Assembly: GCF_042100115.1 (NCBI RefSeq)
Contig: NC_091277.1
Location: forward strand, 2,170,001 to 2,234,000
Source of the DNA: Alternaria dauci
Taxonomy: Eukaryota > Ascomycota > Dothideomycetes > Pleosporales > Pleosporaceae
Reading direction: 5' to 3'
DNA length: 64,000 bases
The position numbers were made by a program, and so were the translations under genes. Shown here in pieces: positions 34,686 to 47,717 of this stretch (its first letter is position 1; each line of letters begins with the position of its first letter). The notes below the pieces were generated by a model. That model made no database searches. It saw nothing but the letters and a program-made list of their open reading frames with translations, and was not told the DNA's origin.

Positions 34686-36109
34686 TTTTTTATTTTCTAT
34701 AAGTAGGGGGGTATTATTAAAATAAAACTTTAAAAAAATAAAAAGTAGCTATCCCTCTACTTAGCAGTTATAAAAGTTAATAAAAAAGATAAAGTAATAA
34801 TATAATTTAAGCGCTAGACTAATTAGTATTTTAGGGTAGTAAAGCTCTAATGTCTATACGCAAAAACTAAAGTTAAAAAAATTTACTAAAGGTAACTAAA
34901 AAAGATACCTATTAGAAACCTTAGTAGAGGTCTAACAGGGATCACTAGTATTAGCTAGTAATATAATTATAATATATTATAAAGGGAGGAGGATATAGTA
35001 TCTTTACTATAATTAAGTTTACCTAGAATTTCATACGTTTCTATAAAAGCCTAGCTACTTTTAACCTTTATACTAATATTAACTTATAAGCTTTAATACC
35101 TTTAAGACTTTTAAGACTTACCTTATATATAAACTACTATATATATAATATATTTCCTCTATATTATCCTCTAGGAGGTCTTCTATTATAGCCTAAAAAC
35201 CTTAACTAGATAAGTACTAATTAATCTATCTAATATATAATATACTAGCCCTATATATACTTAAGGGCCGCCTAAGGTAGTCTATAATAAGTTAGATAAG
35301 TAATTACTAGAGTTCTACTATATATTCTAGGATAGTAGAGTATCTAAGAGGGATTAGATTAATACCTATATTAGTAATATTATTATAGAAGAGACTATTA
35401 AGGAGAGGAGGATATAGATATAGTAGAAAAAGGTTAGGGAGGTTAGGTGTAAGGCTTAGCTTAATAGGCGCTATAGCTATAAGCTCCTTATATTTAGCTA
35501 TATCTTTCTCCTTAACTAAGGGGGCTTTAGGTAAGAAACCTAGGCCTAGCTACGTAGGTAAGTAGTTAATATTTAATAAGTAATAAAGGATTAATATCCT
35601 TAGCTTAAGGAGAGGGAATTTAAATAGATATTATAAGGATATAAGAATATAGTGTAGAAAGTACTACTACTAACGTTCTTTTAGTTAAAGTTAAAAGTAT
35701 AGTAGTAGCCCTAAGTAGTTATTCTTATGATGGGGTAGTAGAGGTAGTAGTAGTAGAGGTAGTAGTAGTAGAGGTAGTAGTAGTAGAGGTAGTAGTAGTA
35801 GAGGTAGTAGTAGTTATAAAGGGTAGCTATAAAGGTTATAAAAGGTAGAAATAGTAAAGGATAGTAGAGGATAGTAGAAGATAGTAAGGGATAGTATATA
35901 AGTTAGAAGGTTACTATAAATTATCTTATCTTTAGTAGGTGTATAATACTATTATACATCTTTAGTGTCTAGCGTTTATAATATACTACGTATATACTAG
36001 TAGTACTAAATATAGGTATAAGCCTATAGTTACTTAGTTAGCGCTTTATCTTAAAAAAAGTTTCTAAATATACTATAATAATAAAAAAAGTCTATAAAGG
36101 CTAAGGCTA
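34686..36109 (+). mobile_element. Family A repeat, subtype 3, full length (copy A09)
   Basis: 1,424 bp with both termini in forward orientation. The ORF end is followed by a GTAGTAGTAGAG-type array (35740-35810). No clear duplication is visible at the edges. Confidence 0.87.
35733..35815. repeat. Tandem GTAGTAGTAGAG array inside A09
   Basis: Five to six units of the 15-bp motif GAGGTAGTAGTAGTA. Read in the ORF frame with RIP in mind this would be a Gln/Arg-rich C-terminal tract. Confidence 0.85.
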
Positions 36110-37079
36110 TAGTTATTATATAAGTTAGTCTAAATAGCTATTAGCACCTAATCTAATTTAAAAGTAGAGTTTAGTTAATAATAGAGTAAGTGTAAGGTAG
36201 ACGTTACGTACAGAAAGGCGAGCTAGTTATAAAGGTAGCTTATATTTAGAAGAGAGAATAGTAGATAACCTCTAGAAGAGAGGAAGAGGGAAAGGAGGAA
36301 GATATAGTAAGAGGAGAGAGAGCTAAGAGAAGAGCTAGGCCTAGTTAGGCCTAGTATCCTCTAGGTAGTAATACTCCTTTATAGTAAGACTAAGTCTCTA
36401 GTAAATATAAGTATAAGGCGCTACTACTTGCCCTAAAGAAGTTTTAATTATATATCTATAAGGTATAATTTATAGTAGAAACTAATATAAAGATACTTAT
36501 TATATAGCTATAATATAGTACTATTAACTTACTAAGAGCCCTAATTACGTAATAGCTAGCCCTCCTTAATATATAGGACTTTAATATTATTTATATTATA
36601 GGTAAGAAAAATGTTATAGCTAATATACTATTAAGAAGACTAGAGCTAGAAGGCTAAGAACTACTAGAAGAGCTAAAAGAGGATATAGAAGACTTTATTA
36701 ATATATACCTAAATATAGTTTAGCTTACCTTTAAGGAAGTACTAGTACTCTAGTATAGTATCTATAACGTAGACCTTTATTTAATAAAAAACTATTAGTA
36801 GAAGGTTATAATAAGAAGTTATAAGCTATTATAGCCTAGCTCTAATTCTATAAGCGCCTAGAATACCTCTTCTTAGCTAAGGTCTATAAGTTTAAGATTA
36901 AGGCTCTTTAAATAATAGTTAGAGAGTACTATCTATCTATAATACTTATAGGTAGAAGATATTTATATAGGGTTATAGATAACTTAAAAGATTAGCTAAG
37001 GGTTATTTAGTTACTCTATAATAAGTCTAGTTACTAAGGTAAGGAAGGGATATAGAGGTAAGTATAGGTAAGATACTTA
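36110..37079 (+). mobile_element. Ty3/gypsy RNase H - integrase fragment
   Basis: Forward frame about 36400-36680 reads as gypsy RNase H and the connection (YKALLLALKKFQLYIY, VETN, IIGKKNVIANILLRR, i.e. the VPGRKNVVADALSRR-like motif). Downstream (about 36840-37070) the start of an integrase zinc-binding region is plausible. No LTR is seen. Confidence 0.65.
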
Positions 37080-37567
37080 GGTTTAGCCTTTATTTACTTT
37101 TTTTTATTATTAGAGTAAGTTTAGAGACTTTTTTAAGATAAAGCACTAACTAGGTAACTATAGACTTATACTTATATTTAGTATAGCTAGTATATACGTA
37201 GTGTATTATAAATAGTAGATACTAAAGATATAATTTTTTATTTTCTATAAGTAGGGGGGTATTATTAAAATAAAACTTTAAAAAAGTAAAAAGTAGCTAT
37301 CCCTCTACTTATTAGTTATAAAAGTTAAAAAAAAAAAATAAAGTAATAATATAATTTAAATACTAAACTAATTAGTATTTTAGAGTAGTAAAGCTCTAAT
37401 ATCTATATACGAAAACTAAAGTTAAAAAAAATTTACTAAAGGTAACTAAAAAGATACCTATTAAACCTTAGTAGGCCTAATAGGGATTACTAGTATTAGC
37501 TAGTAATATAATTATAATATATTATAAAGGGAGGAGGATATAGTATCTTTACTATAATTAAGCTTAC

Positions 37568-39009
37568 TTAGCTTTAGCCTTTATAGACTTTATTTATTAT
37601 TATAATACGTTTAGAGACTTTTTTTAAGATAAAGCGCTAACTAGGTAACTATAGGCTTATATAAGCTTATATTTAGTACTACTAGTATATATATAGTATA
37701 TTATAAATACTAGATACTAAAGATATATAAGAGTATATATATAAATAACTTAGAGTCTTTATAGTAGTTATACACCTACTAGAGATAAGACGGAACCTTC
37801 TAATATATATACTATCCTCTACTATTTTCTACTATTTCTGCCCTTTATAACTGCCGCCCCTTCTTAAGAATAACTAACTAGCTACCTATAGTATAGCTAC
37901 TACTATCTAATAATTAGCTTTAGTTAGAGGAATATTAGTACTAGCGCTATTTACGCCTAATCTCTTATCCCTATAGTATCTATTTAAATTCCCTCTCCTT
38001 ATGCCTAGGATGTTAATTATTAACTAGCCTCCTAACGTTACCTATTTACTATTATAGCTAGGTCTTAGTCTCTTAGCTTAATCCCTTTCCTAATACTAGA
38101 ATAGTAAGATAGCTAACTATAAGGACTTTACTACTACTAGTATTATTAATCTAGGCCTTATAGATAACCTCCTCTACGTCCTTTAGTATCTATATTCTAC
38201 TCTTCTTTACTATCTCCTCTACTTTAATATTACTAATATTAGAGGTATAGATAATATTAATATTATCTACTATCTTAGTCTATAAGACGTAGTAGAACTT
38301 AGGTAATTACTTATCTAACTTATTAAGGACTACTCTAGGCGGCTCCTAAGTATATATTAGGTAGGTATATTACGTACTTATAGATATATTAATTAGTACC
38401 TATTTAGCTAGGGTTTTTAGGCTAGGCTAGAAGACTTCCTAGATAAGGATAAAGAGGAAATATATATATTTATATATAGTGCGATTTAATTATATATAGT
38501 ACGATTTAATTATATATAGTACGATTTAATTATATATAGTATAATTTAATTATATATAATATAATTTAATTATATATAGCGCAATTTAATTATATATAGT
38601 AGAATACTTAAAGTTAGTATAAGTATAAAGGTTAGAAGTAGCTAGGCTTTTATAGAAACGTATAAAATTCTAGGTAAGCTTAATTATAGTAAAGATACTA
38701 TATCCTCCTCCCTTTATAATATATTATAATTATATTACTAGCTAATACTAGTAATCCCTATTAGGCCTACTAAGGTTTAATAGGTGTCTTTTTAGTTACC
38801 TTTAGTAAATTTTTTTAACTTTAGTTTTCGCGTATAGACGTTAGAGCTTTACTACCCTAAAACACTAATTAGGCTAGTGTTTAAATCGCGTTATTACTTT
38901 ATCTTTTTTTATTAACTTTTATAACTAATAAGTAGAGGGATAGTTACTTTTTACTTTTTTAAAGTTTTATTTTGAATAATACCCCCCTACTTATAGAAAA
39001 TAAGAAATT
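37568..39009 (-). mobile_element. Family A repeat, subtype 1, full length, nested (copy A12)
   Basis: 1,442 bp inserted in reverse into copy A11. The 14-bp duplication ATAATTAAGCTTAC is perfect (37554-37567 and 39010-39023). It holds a 20-bp satellite array at 38466-38600 (seven units of ATATATAGTACGATTTAATT). Confidence 0.93.
38466..38600. repeat. 20-bp satellite (ATATATAGTACGATTTAATT), seven units
   Basis: Near-perfect tandem array, the longest version of the array seen in family A. Variation is mostly CG to TA/CA, compatible with RIP. Confidence 0.92.
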
Positions 39010-40120
39010 ATAATTAAGCTTACCTAGAATTTTATACGTTTCTATAAAAACCTAGCTACTTCTAACCTTTATACTAATACTAATATACTTTAAGTATCCT
39101 ACTATATATAATTAAATTATACTCTATATAATTAAATTATACTATATATAATTAAATTATACTCTATATAATTAAATTATGCTATATATAATTAAATTAT
39201 ACTATACAGAAATATATATATTTCCTCTTTATCCTTATCTAGGAGGTCTTCTAGCCTAGCCTAAAAACCCTAGCTAGATAGGTACTAATTAATATATCTA
39301 TAAGTATATAATATACCTACCCTATATATACTTAGGAGCTACCTAGAGTAGTCCTTAATAAGTTAGATAAGTAATTACCTAAGTTCTACTACCTCTTATA
39401 GACTAAGATAGTAGATAATATTAATATTATTATAGAGGTAGCTATTAGGTAGAGGAGGATATAGATAGCGAGGAAGGTAGAGGAGCTAGTATATATAGCC
39501 TATATAGATAGCTACTATAGCTATAGGCTCCTTATATTTAGTTACTTTATTATTCTTAAATAAGGTACTTTAAGCTAAGAAAGTAAACACTAGCTACGCT
39601 AGTAGATAAAGGATATTAAAAGGGTATTAGAGGAGTAATATCCTAGGCTTAAGGAGAGGGAGTTTAAAGAGATACTATAAAGATAAGAGAATAAGGTATA
39701 AATAGCGCTAGTACTAATATTCTTCTAACTAAAGCTAATTATTAGATAGTAGTAGCTATACTATAGGTAGCTAGTTAGTTATTCTTAAGAAGAGGTAAAA
39801 GTAGTAGTAGTAGTTATAAAAGGTAGAAATAGTAAAGAATAGTAGAGGATAGTAGAAGATAGTAAAGGATAGTATATAAGTTAGAAGGTTACGTCTTATC
39901 TCTAGTAAGTGTATAATATTATTATATATCTTTAGTGTCTAGTATTTATAATATATTAAGTATATACTAGTAGTACTAAATATAAGTATAAGCCTATAGT
40001 TACCTATTTAGTACTTTATCTTAAAAAAAAGTCTCTAAATATACTATAATAATAAAGAAAGTCTATAAAGGCTAAGCCTAACTAAAGATATATAATAGTA
40101 GTAGGTTATATATAGACTAC

Positions 40121-41480
40121 TTAGCTTTAGCCTTTATAGACTTTTTTTTTTTTATTATTATAGTACGTTTAGAGACTTTTTTAAGATAAAGTACTAACTA
40201 GGTAACTATAGGCTTATATAAGCTTATATTTAATATAGCTAGTATATATATAGTATGTTATAAACGCTAGACACTAAAGATATATAATAGTAGTAAGTTA
40301 TACGCCTACTAGAGACGAGATATAACCTTCTAATATATATGCTATCTTCTACTATCCTCTACTATCCTCTACTATCCTTTACTATATCCGCCCTTTATAA
40401 CTACTACTACTGCCTCTACTACTACTACCTCTACCCCCTCCTAAGAATAACTAACTAGCTACCTATAGTATAGCTACTACTACTACTTAATAATTAGCTT
40501 TAGTTAGAGGAATATTAATAGTAGCGTAGCCTATACCTTATTCTCTTATCCTTATAGTATCTCTTTAAATTCCCTCTCTTTAAGCTTAGGATAACAGTCT
40601 TTAAGCGCTCTTTTAATATTAATAGCTTAGTAGTATAGCTATCTCTTAGTCTCCTTACTCTACTTACTAAAGGTTAGGTAGGTAAGGCAGCTAAATATAA
40701 GGAGATTAATAAGGTAGTAGATGTTAGTATAAATAATCTCCTTATACTTTATAACCCTCTTTAGATACTATATTCTAATCTACTTATAAGTTACCTCTAT
40801 AATAATATTACTAACCCTAGACCTCTTAATAAGGTACTAGCTAATAGATTTACTATTACTAAGGATTTAGAGTATTAGAGGTATTTACTCCTCTAGCTCC
40901 TTACTAACTACTAGATTTAGCTCTTAGGTATTTATAGTAGTAGGGCTTATATTATTTATATTTAATAAGTTAAGGGGCTCCTTACTAGATAGGGTATACT
41001 AGCCTAGCTAAATAGCTATAATAAGTTACCTTAAGGGATATATATATTTATATATAGTATAATTTAATTATATATAGTAAGATACTTAAAGTTAGTATTA
41101 GTATAAAGGTTAGAAGTAGCTAGGTTTTTATATAACCCTTCTTAGTTATAGTAAATATACTATATCCTCTCCTCCCTCCCTTTATAATATATTATAATTA
41201 TATTACTAGCTAATAGCTAGCGATCCCTATTAGGCCTACTAAAGTTTAATAGGTGTCTTTTTTTAGTTACCTTTAGTAAATATTTTTAACTTTAGTTTTC
41301 GCGTATAGATATTAGAGCTTTACTACTATAAAACGCTAATGAGTCCTATATTTAAACCGCGTTATTACTTTATTATTTTTATTAACTTTTACGACTAATA
41401 AGTAGAGTGATAGCTACTTTTTAATTTTTTTAAAGTTATATTTCAATAATACCCCTACACTTATAGAAAATAAAATATTA
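40121..41480 (-). mobile_element. Family A repeat, subtype 2, reversed (copy A13)
   Basis: Both termini present (TTAGCTTTAGCC ... ATAGAAAATAAAATATT). The ORF region closely matches A03 and the 3' part of A04 in reverse. Flanks are other family A fragments. Confidence 0.88.
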
Positions 41481-42272
41481 AGTACTAGATACTAAAGATT
41501 TATAATAGTATTATATATAGACTAGAGACTATAAGACGTAACCTTCTAACTTATATACTATCCTTTACTATTTTTACCCTCTATAGTTACCCTCTATAAC
41601 TACTCTTACTCTTACTCCTACCTCTACCTCTACTATATCTCTTCTTTATAATACTTATATTACTATTAACTATAACTATTAAAGCCTTTTACTACTCTTA
41701 TAGTTATAGTTATAACCTTATTTAAATATAACTATTTATAATACTATTACTACTAGATAATTAACTTTAGCTAGAGGAATACTAGTAGTATAGTTATTTA
41801 TACCTTATTTTACTCTCCCTATAGTATACGTTTAAACTCCCTCTCTATAATACTTAGATCCCTCTCCTTAACTACTTTATTAATATCTAGGATTTATTAG
41901 TATAGCTACTCCTTAGTCTCTTTACTAATATCTAAGGCTACTATAGCTAAGTAGCTATACCTAATAAGCTTAATAAGGTAACACGTATTAGTATATATAA
42001 TAAATATTAACTTAAACCCCTTCCTCCTTAGGATTATTATTATAGTCTCCTTTACCCTCTCCTCTATTATAATATAGCTAACCCTAATCTTTCTTATAAG
42101 GTCTTTATTAGGTTTAGTATAATAAAAGTACTAAAGGACCTTAGGTTTACGCTCCTCTAACTCCTAGAAAACTTTTAGGGGTAGCTTACTAATATATATA
42201 ATACTTAGATCTTTTATATTATTAAATAGTATAAGTAGGACCTCCCCTACTAGGGTATAATTATTCTTATAG

Positions 42273-42504
42273 TATAAGGGGTAGTTACAGGTAATAGTAT
42301 TTATATTATACTATAAGAGAATTATAGGGGATAGCTCTATATTCTAATAGTATACTAGGTAAAGTAATAATAATAATTCTTACTAGTCTTCCTGCGCGTA
42401 AAGTGTAGGTTAAGAGTAAGTTCCTTATCTATAGAGATAATAAGAGAAGTAATTATATTAGGACTATAGTACCCTTCTAGCTAAGCTATATCCTATATAT
42501 TATA
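42273..42504 (-). repeat. 3' LTR of the chromodomain gypsy element
   Basis: 232 bp, aligned end to end with 50204-50435. Starts TATAAGGGGTAG and ends TATATTATA; the expected TG...CA ends now read TA...TA, as CpA to TpA mutation predicts. Confidence 0.85.
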
Positions 42505-43589
42505 GAACTTCCCCTCTTAGGCTAGCGTCCTTAATAGTCTTAGCCTTAATAAAAACCTAAAATCCTTATTAGAAAATAGGAAAGGAGTATCTAGTCTTTT
42601 AGTCTACTTTACGCGCGTCTATCCTACGCTATATAGATATAGCATTAGGGTAGAGTATATTATATTTATTACTAAGTCTAGGAGTAATATAGAGGTAACT
42701 AAGGATTTTAGGATAAGTTACCTTTACGCTTTTTACTTTATTATAGTAATAGTAACCTTTATTTACTTCCTCTTTAGGGTTATAGAATTTTTAGTAAGGT
42801 AAGAGTAGAATTTTCTATAGTAACTATCTATTTATTATTAATTATAATAGAAATTTTTCTAATACCTTACTTAATACCTTTACACTAATACTAATATATA
42901 CCTTAATTATACCCTCTACGTAAGCTATAAGCTTTCTAATATAGTCTATTATCCTAATCTATAATATATTAAGAAGTCCTACCTCTAGAATACTATAGTA
43001 TTTACTTAGAGTAATAGTAATAAGTATACTAATATAATTACTACTTACGTAACTTACCTATACTATACTTAAACTATCTATAAGTAAAAGTAGATTTATA
43101 AGAAGCTAGATAAGTATTACTATAATTACTATAGTTCTAGTAACTATAGTAGTTATACTTTAGTAAGTTCTTTAAAGTCTTTTAGGCGTATTATACTTTA
43201 GCTAATCTTTATAAGTTCTTACTAACTTAAATACCTATATTAATTATCTATACTACTTACGTATAAAGTATAATACTACTATAAGGGGTACTACTACTCC
43301 TAAGACTAATACTATAGTACTTTATATAAGTATTAAGCTTATATATACGTAGCGCTAGTTTAACTTAGAGCTTACTAACTACTAATATATTATTACTTAC
43401 TCTAGGACTCCTTTAGGAGTTCCTACCTAGATTCCTATAATATCTATTAACTTTCTTAGCCTAATTCTAGTTAAGTAGTATAAGATTACTACTACCTTAG
43501 AGTAGTTAGTTAGTTATATAGTAATTATAGTATACTCTTATACTTTATCTTCTAACCTTATTTATCTTAACTAACTTTTTCTAGAATAG

Positions 43590-43830
43590 TACTAGTAGTA
43601 ATAGTAATAATAATAATAATAATAATAATAGTCTATCTAATAAGGAGAGTAAAGATAATACTATTAACGCGCTAGCTATATAGCTAAGAGATACTAAGTC
43701 TAAGTATAGTATAGGTAAGGATAGTAAGGATAGTAAAGGTAGTAGAGATAGTAAGGGTAATAAAAGTAGTAAGGGTAGTAAGGATAGTAAGGGTAGTAAA
43801 GATAATAAAGGTAGTAAGGCTTAATTTTTT
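43590..43830. repeat. Low-complexity AATAAT and GGTAGTAA arrays in the gypsy 3' region
   Basis: Nine or more AAT units (about 43600-43630), then degenerate GGTAGTAAG/GATAGTAAG units up to 43825, upstream of the integrase/chromodomain end on the minus strand. Confidence 0.8.
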
Positions 43831-46279
43831 CTTTTTCTTTTTTATATTTTTTACTTTTTATATATATAGATACCTAAAATCCTATACTATAGGATTTACG
43901 CTTTAAGTATATTATAAATTCTTTTATTATACTCTTTTTTATTACCTTATATACTATAAGCTTTATAATACTTTAAAGTCTTAGAGTAGTTCTTTTATAT
44001 CTTTAAAGTTAGAGGCTAAGGTCTAAGTATCTTAGGATTTATTATATTCTTTCTATCTTAGCTAGTACTATAACTAGCCTTTTCTTATATATTTTCTAAA
44101 GATTTTTTTAACTACCTAAACTTCTTAACCTTCTAGGGTAACTTCTAGTAGTTATATATTATTATTTTTTATTTTCCTAGAATTCTATTATTCTAGAAGA
44201 GATACGTAAAAGACGTTATAAATATAATAATAAGGTAGTAGAAGTAAGTAATATACTTATAACCTAACTATATTCTAGACTTAAAATAGTCTAATATACT
44301 TACTAAAAAGCTTTTTACTAAATTAGTTAACTAAGTTAATATACTTTATACTTAAGAAGATAAAGTCTCCTTTATAAAAAATATCTAGCTTATATTTCTT
44401 ATTATAGTAGTAGCTTTAATATACTTATACTTTTAATAGATAATCTATTACTACTATATATATACTATATATATACTAAACTCTATCTACTATATCTAGT
44501 ACCTCCTCTTCTTACTTACTATCCTTAGGAGGTATTATAAGTAAGGGGTACTTACTATAAATAAAGTAGAAAGGAGTAGTTTTTATTAATTTATAAATAG
44601 AGTTATTATAAGTAAATTATACTATTAATAATAATTAGGCTTAGTTATCTTATTTTTTAGACATAAAAATTCTTAAATATTACTCTATAGTCTAATTCTA
44701 GCGTTTAGTTTACTTATCTATCTATAGATAGAAGGCTATACTAAGCTTACACTTTACTTATAGTTAGTAGTAGATCTCTATCTAAAATATAGAAGTAAAT
44801 ATAAAGCCTTAGTCTAATATAATACTTTTCTATACTTTATATTTTAAAATAACTTAATTAAAGTAAGATTCTATAAACTATTTTATATCTTAGGTTTTTA
44901 AAGTAAGTATATAGATAACTATCTTAGAGAAGTAGTCTATAATTATAAATACTATATTAAAGACGTAACCTACTCTTTCTTTTAATAGTAGTAATCTTAT
45001 AATAAAAATTTAAAAAGACTTCTTTAAAGATATCCTCTAGGATTAGTAGTAATACTAGCTTACTATATTTACTATATTATATAACTTTACTTTTTTAATA
45101 TATAGTATAAGTTCTTATATATTCCTAGACGTCTTAGCTAAGTAATAGCTAATAGTAGTACTTACTAATAAGCTTAAGTATCCTATATATACTAAAGTAG
45201 CCTACTATATATATATTATAGTATTAGGATAAAATTTCTTACCTAATAGCTAGTTCCTCTAAAATATAAATTTTACTATTATATCTTAGGACTTCTTTAT
45301 AATTAGTATACTAAACTTATATACCTCTATAGCTTTAAGTATATAAAACTTACTTAAAGTCTATAACTTATTACTAGGTAAAGGTATCCCTTTACTATAA
45401 CTAGAGTAGAATATCTAGTAAAGCTTTAGACTCTATTAATATAAGTTTACTACTAACTAATACCTTAGCTTATAAGTATAGTATATATAATATATATCCT
45501 ATAGTACTAGTAGTAGGGGCCTAACTAGTTCTATAAATATTAGTAATATATATTTTATATATACTTACTAAACTAAGCCTAAGTATAGATCCTCTTACTC
45601 TACTAAGTTTATTCCTTACTAGAAGCTTATTCTATAAGGTAAGTAATAACTAAGTTAAGGATATATTCTCTTACTTATAATCTACTCTTCTTAAGGGTTT
45701 ATCTACTAGGTTAGTATTCCCTAGATAGTATTTTACTTTAAAATTAAATACTCCTAAATAAAGTACTTAATATACTTAATAGGGGTTAAGCCTCTATATA
45801 ATATATATAGAGCGTAGGTTATTATAATCTATTAAAACTTAAATAGTATAATAAGTACCTTCTAAGTAATACTACTATTACTTAAAGCTATATACTATAG
45901 CTAGAAGTTTAAGATTATATACTTTATAATTTAGTTCTATAGCCTAAAGCTTTCTTAAGATAAATACTACTAGATACTATTTCTTATCTTTAAATAGCTA
46001 AGAAAGTATACTAAAGACTATAAATATTAAGGTATCTATCTTAATATAAATCTATAGTAATTTATTAAAGTAGTATAAGATAGGTATATATATAAAGCGC
46101 TCTTTTAGCTTAGTAAAAGTAGCTTCTATAGTATTATCTTAGTAGAAGACTTAATTCCCTTTTAAAATATTAGTAAGAGGGGCTATTTCCTAAGTATAGT
46201 ACTAAATAAAGTATTAATAGAAATTAATAAACCTTAGGAAAGATTATAGCTCCTTAATACTAGTTAGGGTTAACTATTA

Positions 46280-46291
46280 GAGTACTATCTC
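46280..46291 (+). repeat. 12-bp target-site duplication, left (GAGTACTATCTC)
   Basis: Identical to 47706-47717. Both flanks continue into gypsy pol sequence. Confidence 0.88.
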
Positions 46292-47705
46292 CCCCCCTAG
46301 GCCTTAGGGATAGGGCCTACAGTGTTATCTTATATTACGTTGCTAAGAAATTTTAAAACTAAGCCTAAACTATCCTAGCGTATTCAGAAGTCTCTTTTTA
46401 CCTATAATACCTCTCCGTCTATCCCCTATATTACGCCTAGCTGCACCGCCTTAACGTCCCTACTATTATAATTACTACTAACACTACCTAGAGATTAAGA
46501 AGCTTTATTATATTATAGTAATTATATTTTAAGAGCGTAAGCACCGCCACTATTATAATTATATTTATAGTTATAGTTATAATTATAATTATAATTATAA
46601 TTATAATTCCCTTTAAGTAGTTATAAAGCCTATATATTACTATCGCCTAAACTCCTCTATGGCTGCTACGCACCTAATAGGTCTTATTATACTATATCCT
46701 AAGCCTCCTACATTATTATTATAATTATTAAATTAATTATCTACTACCCTATTAATACCTACCCTACGCGCGTAATTATTAGCTATACCTACTTAATACA
46801 ATTATAAGATAGGGATAAGCTAGCTAAGGACCTACTATAGCTATCTATTATAGTCCCCGCTTATAACTATCTTAATATACGCTTCTTACTCTATTATAAG
46901 CGTGCCCCTAGCCACTATTATATTACTTAGCTTCTTAATATAAACGTTCTGCTCTATAGTAATAGATAACCTTACTTCTATATTTATCCTAGTACTAGCT
47001 AGTAAAGTAACACTACCTAGGTAAATAAGAGTTATAGTAAATAGGCTATCTATATAGAAGAGAATTTTATATTAGTCCTTAGTAGTATTATCTAATAAGT
47101 TAAGAGAGGAGAGGTAGGTATCTTAGAAGGGGCTTAAGATACTATAAGGCTTAAGATTATTATAGTTTAAGCTAATTTAATCCTTAGTATAGTAGTGCTT
47201 TACGTCTATATTAGTGTTAACGTTAAGTACTATCTATAACTCTAGGAAGAGCTACTTAACGCCTATAACGTAAATATATATTATAAGGCGTATAGTATTA
47301 AAGAAAGTATTTCTCTTTAGTAGTAAGCTTTAGGATAAAGTATTAAAGTAGAAGTTAAGAAATAGAAATTTAAAGAGCTAGTAGTTACTTAAATATTTCT
47401 ACAGCCTTAAGTACTATAGTTATAAGCCTAGAGGTGAGCTCTAAACTATAGTTATTAACTAAAAAACTCCTCTTCTACTTTAACTCCTCTTCTACTTTAA
47501 CTCCTCTTCTCCCTAACGTTACCGCGACTGTCTAGAACCACTTAAAGTTTAGGGCTTTAGTTTTAACCTATCTATTATTAAACTATATATAGCTATATAT
47601 AGTAAAAATAGGTGTTTAGGAAACACACCTTTACTATAATTTATTATAGTATCTTTTAATAGTGTTATACTTACGTCTTTTACTAGCACGTTTATTATTT
47701 AAATA
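46292..47705 (-). mobile_element. Gene-carrying insertion unit, RIP-mutated inverted copy
   Basis: 1,414 bp aligning end to end with the reverse complement of 22318-23668, from CCCCCCTAGGCC to TTTATTATTTAAATA. Differences are mostly C to T and G to A in CA/TG context, plus small indels: an extra GAGGAGTTAAAGTAGAA unit in the leader and about 40 extra bases after the ORF. It lies between the RT and RNase H parts of the gypsy element. Some CA/TG remain, so RIP is strong but less complete than in the surrounding DNA. Confidence 0.85.
46760..47300 (-). pseudogene. RIP-killed copy of the 163-residue orphan gene
   Basis: Reverse-complement alignment to 22712-23203. The start codon reads ATA, several Gln and Trp codons are TAG/TAA, and no long frame remains. 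Boundaries are approximate. Confidence 0.8.
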
Positions 47706-47717
47706 GAGTACTATCTC
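47706..47717 (+). repeat. 12-bp target-site duplication, right (GAGTACTATCTC)
   Basis: Exact match to 46280-46291, followed by the continuing RT sequence. Confidence 0.88.

Larger units (their letters stand above)
37233..40081 (+). mobile_element. Family A repeat, subtype 1, split by A12 (copy A11)
   Basis: Forward copy in two parts, 37233-37567 and 39010-40081, interrupted by a reversed family A copy at ATAATTAAGCTTAC. The ORF and the ACTATATATAATTAAATTAT array (39105-39205) are in the second part. Confidence 0.88.
37080..40120 (-). mobile_element. Family A repeat, reversed, split by A11 (copy A10)
   Basis: Parts 37080-37232 and about 40082-40120. The break lies at ACTAAAGATATA, repeated at both junctions (11-13 bp). 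The inner copies A11 and A12 are listed separately. Confidence 0.7.

Noticed and set aside
38466..38600. Regular repeat array that might be taken for a CRISPR
   Set aside because: The 20-bp units are directly tandem without unique spacers, in a eukaryotic transposon.
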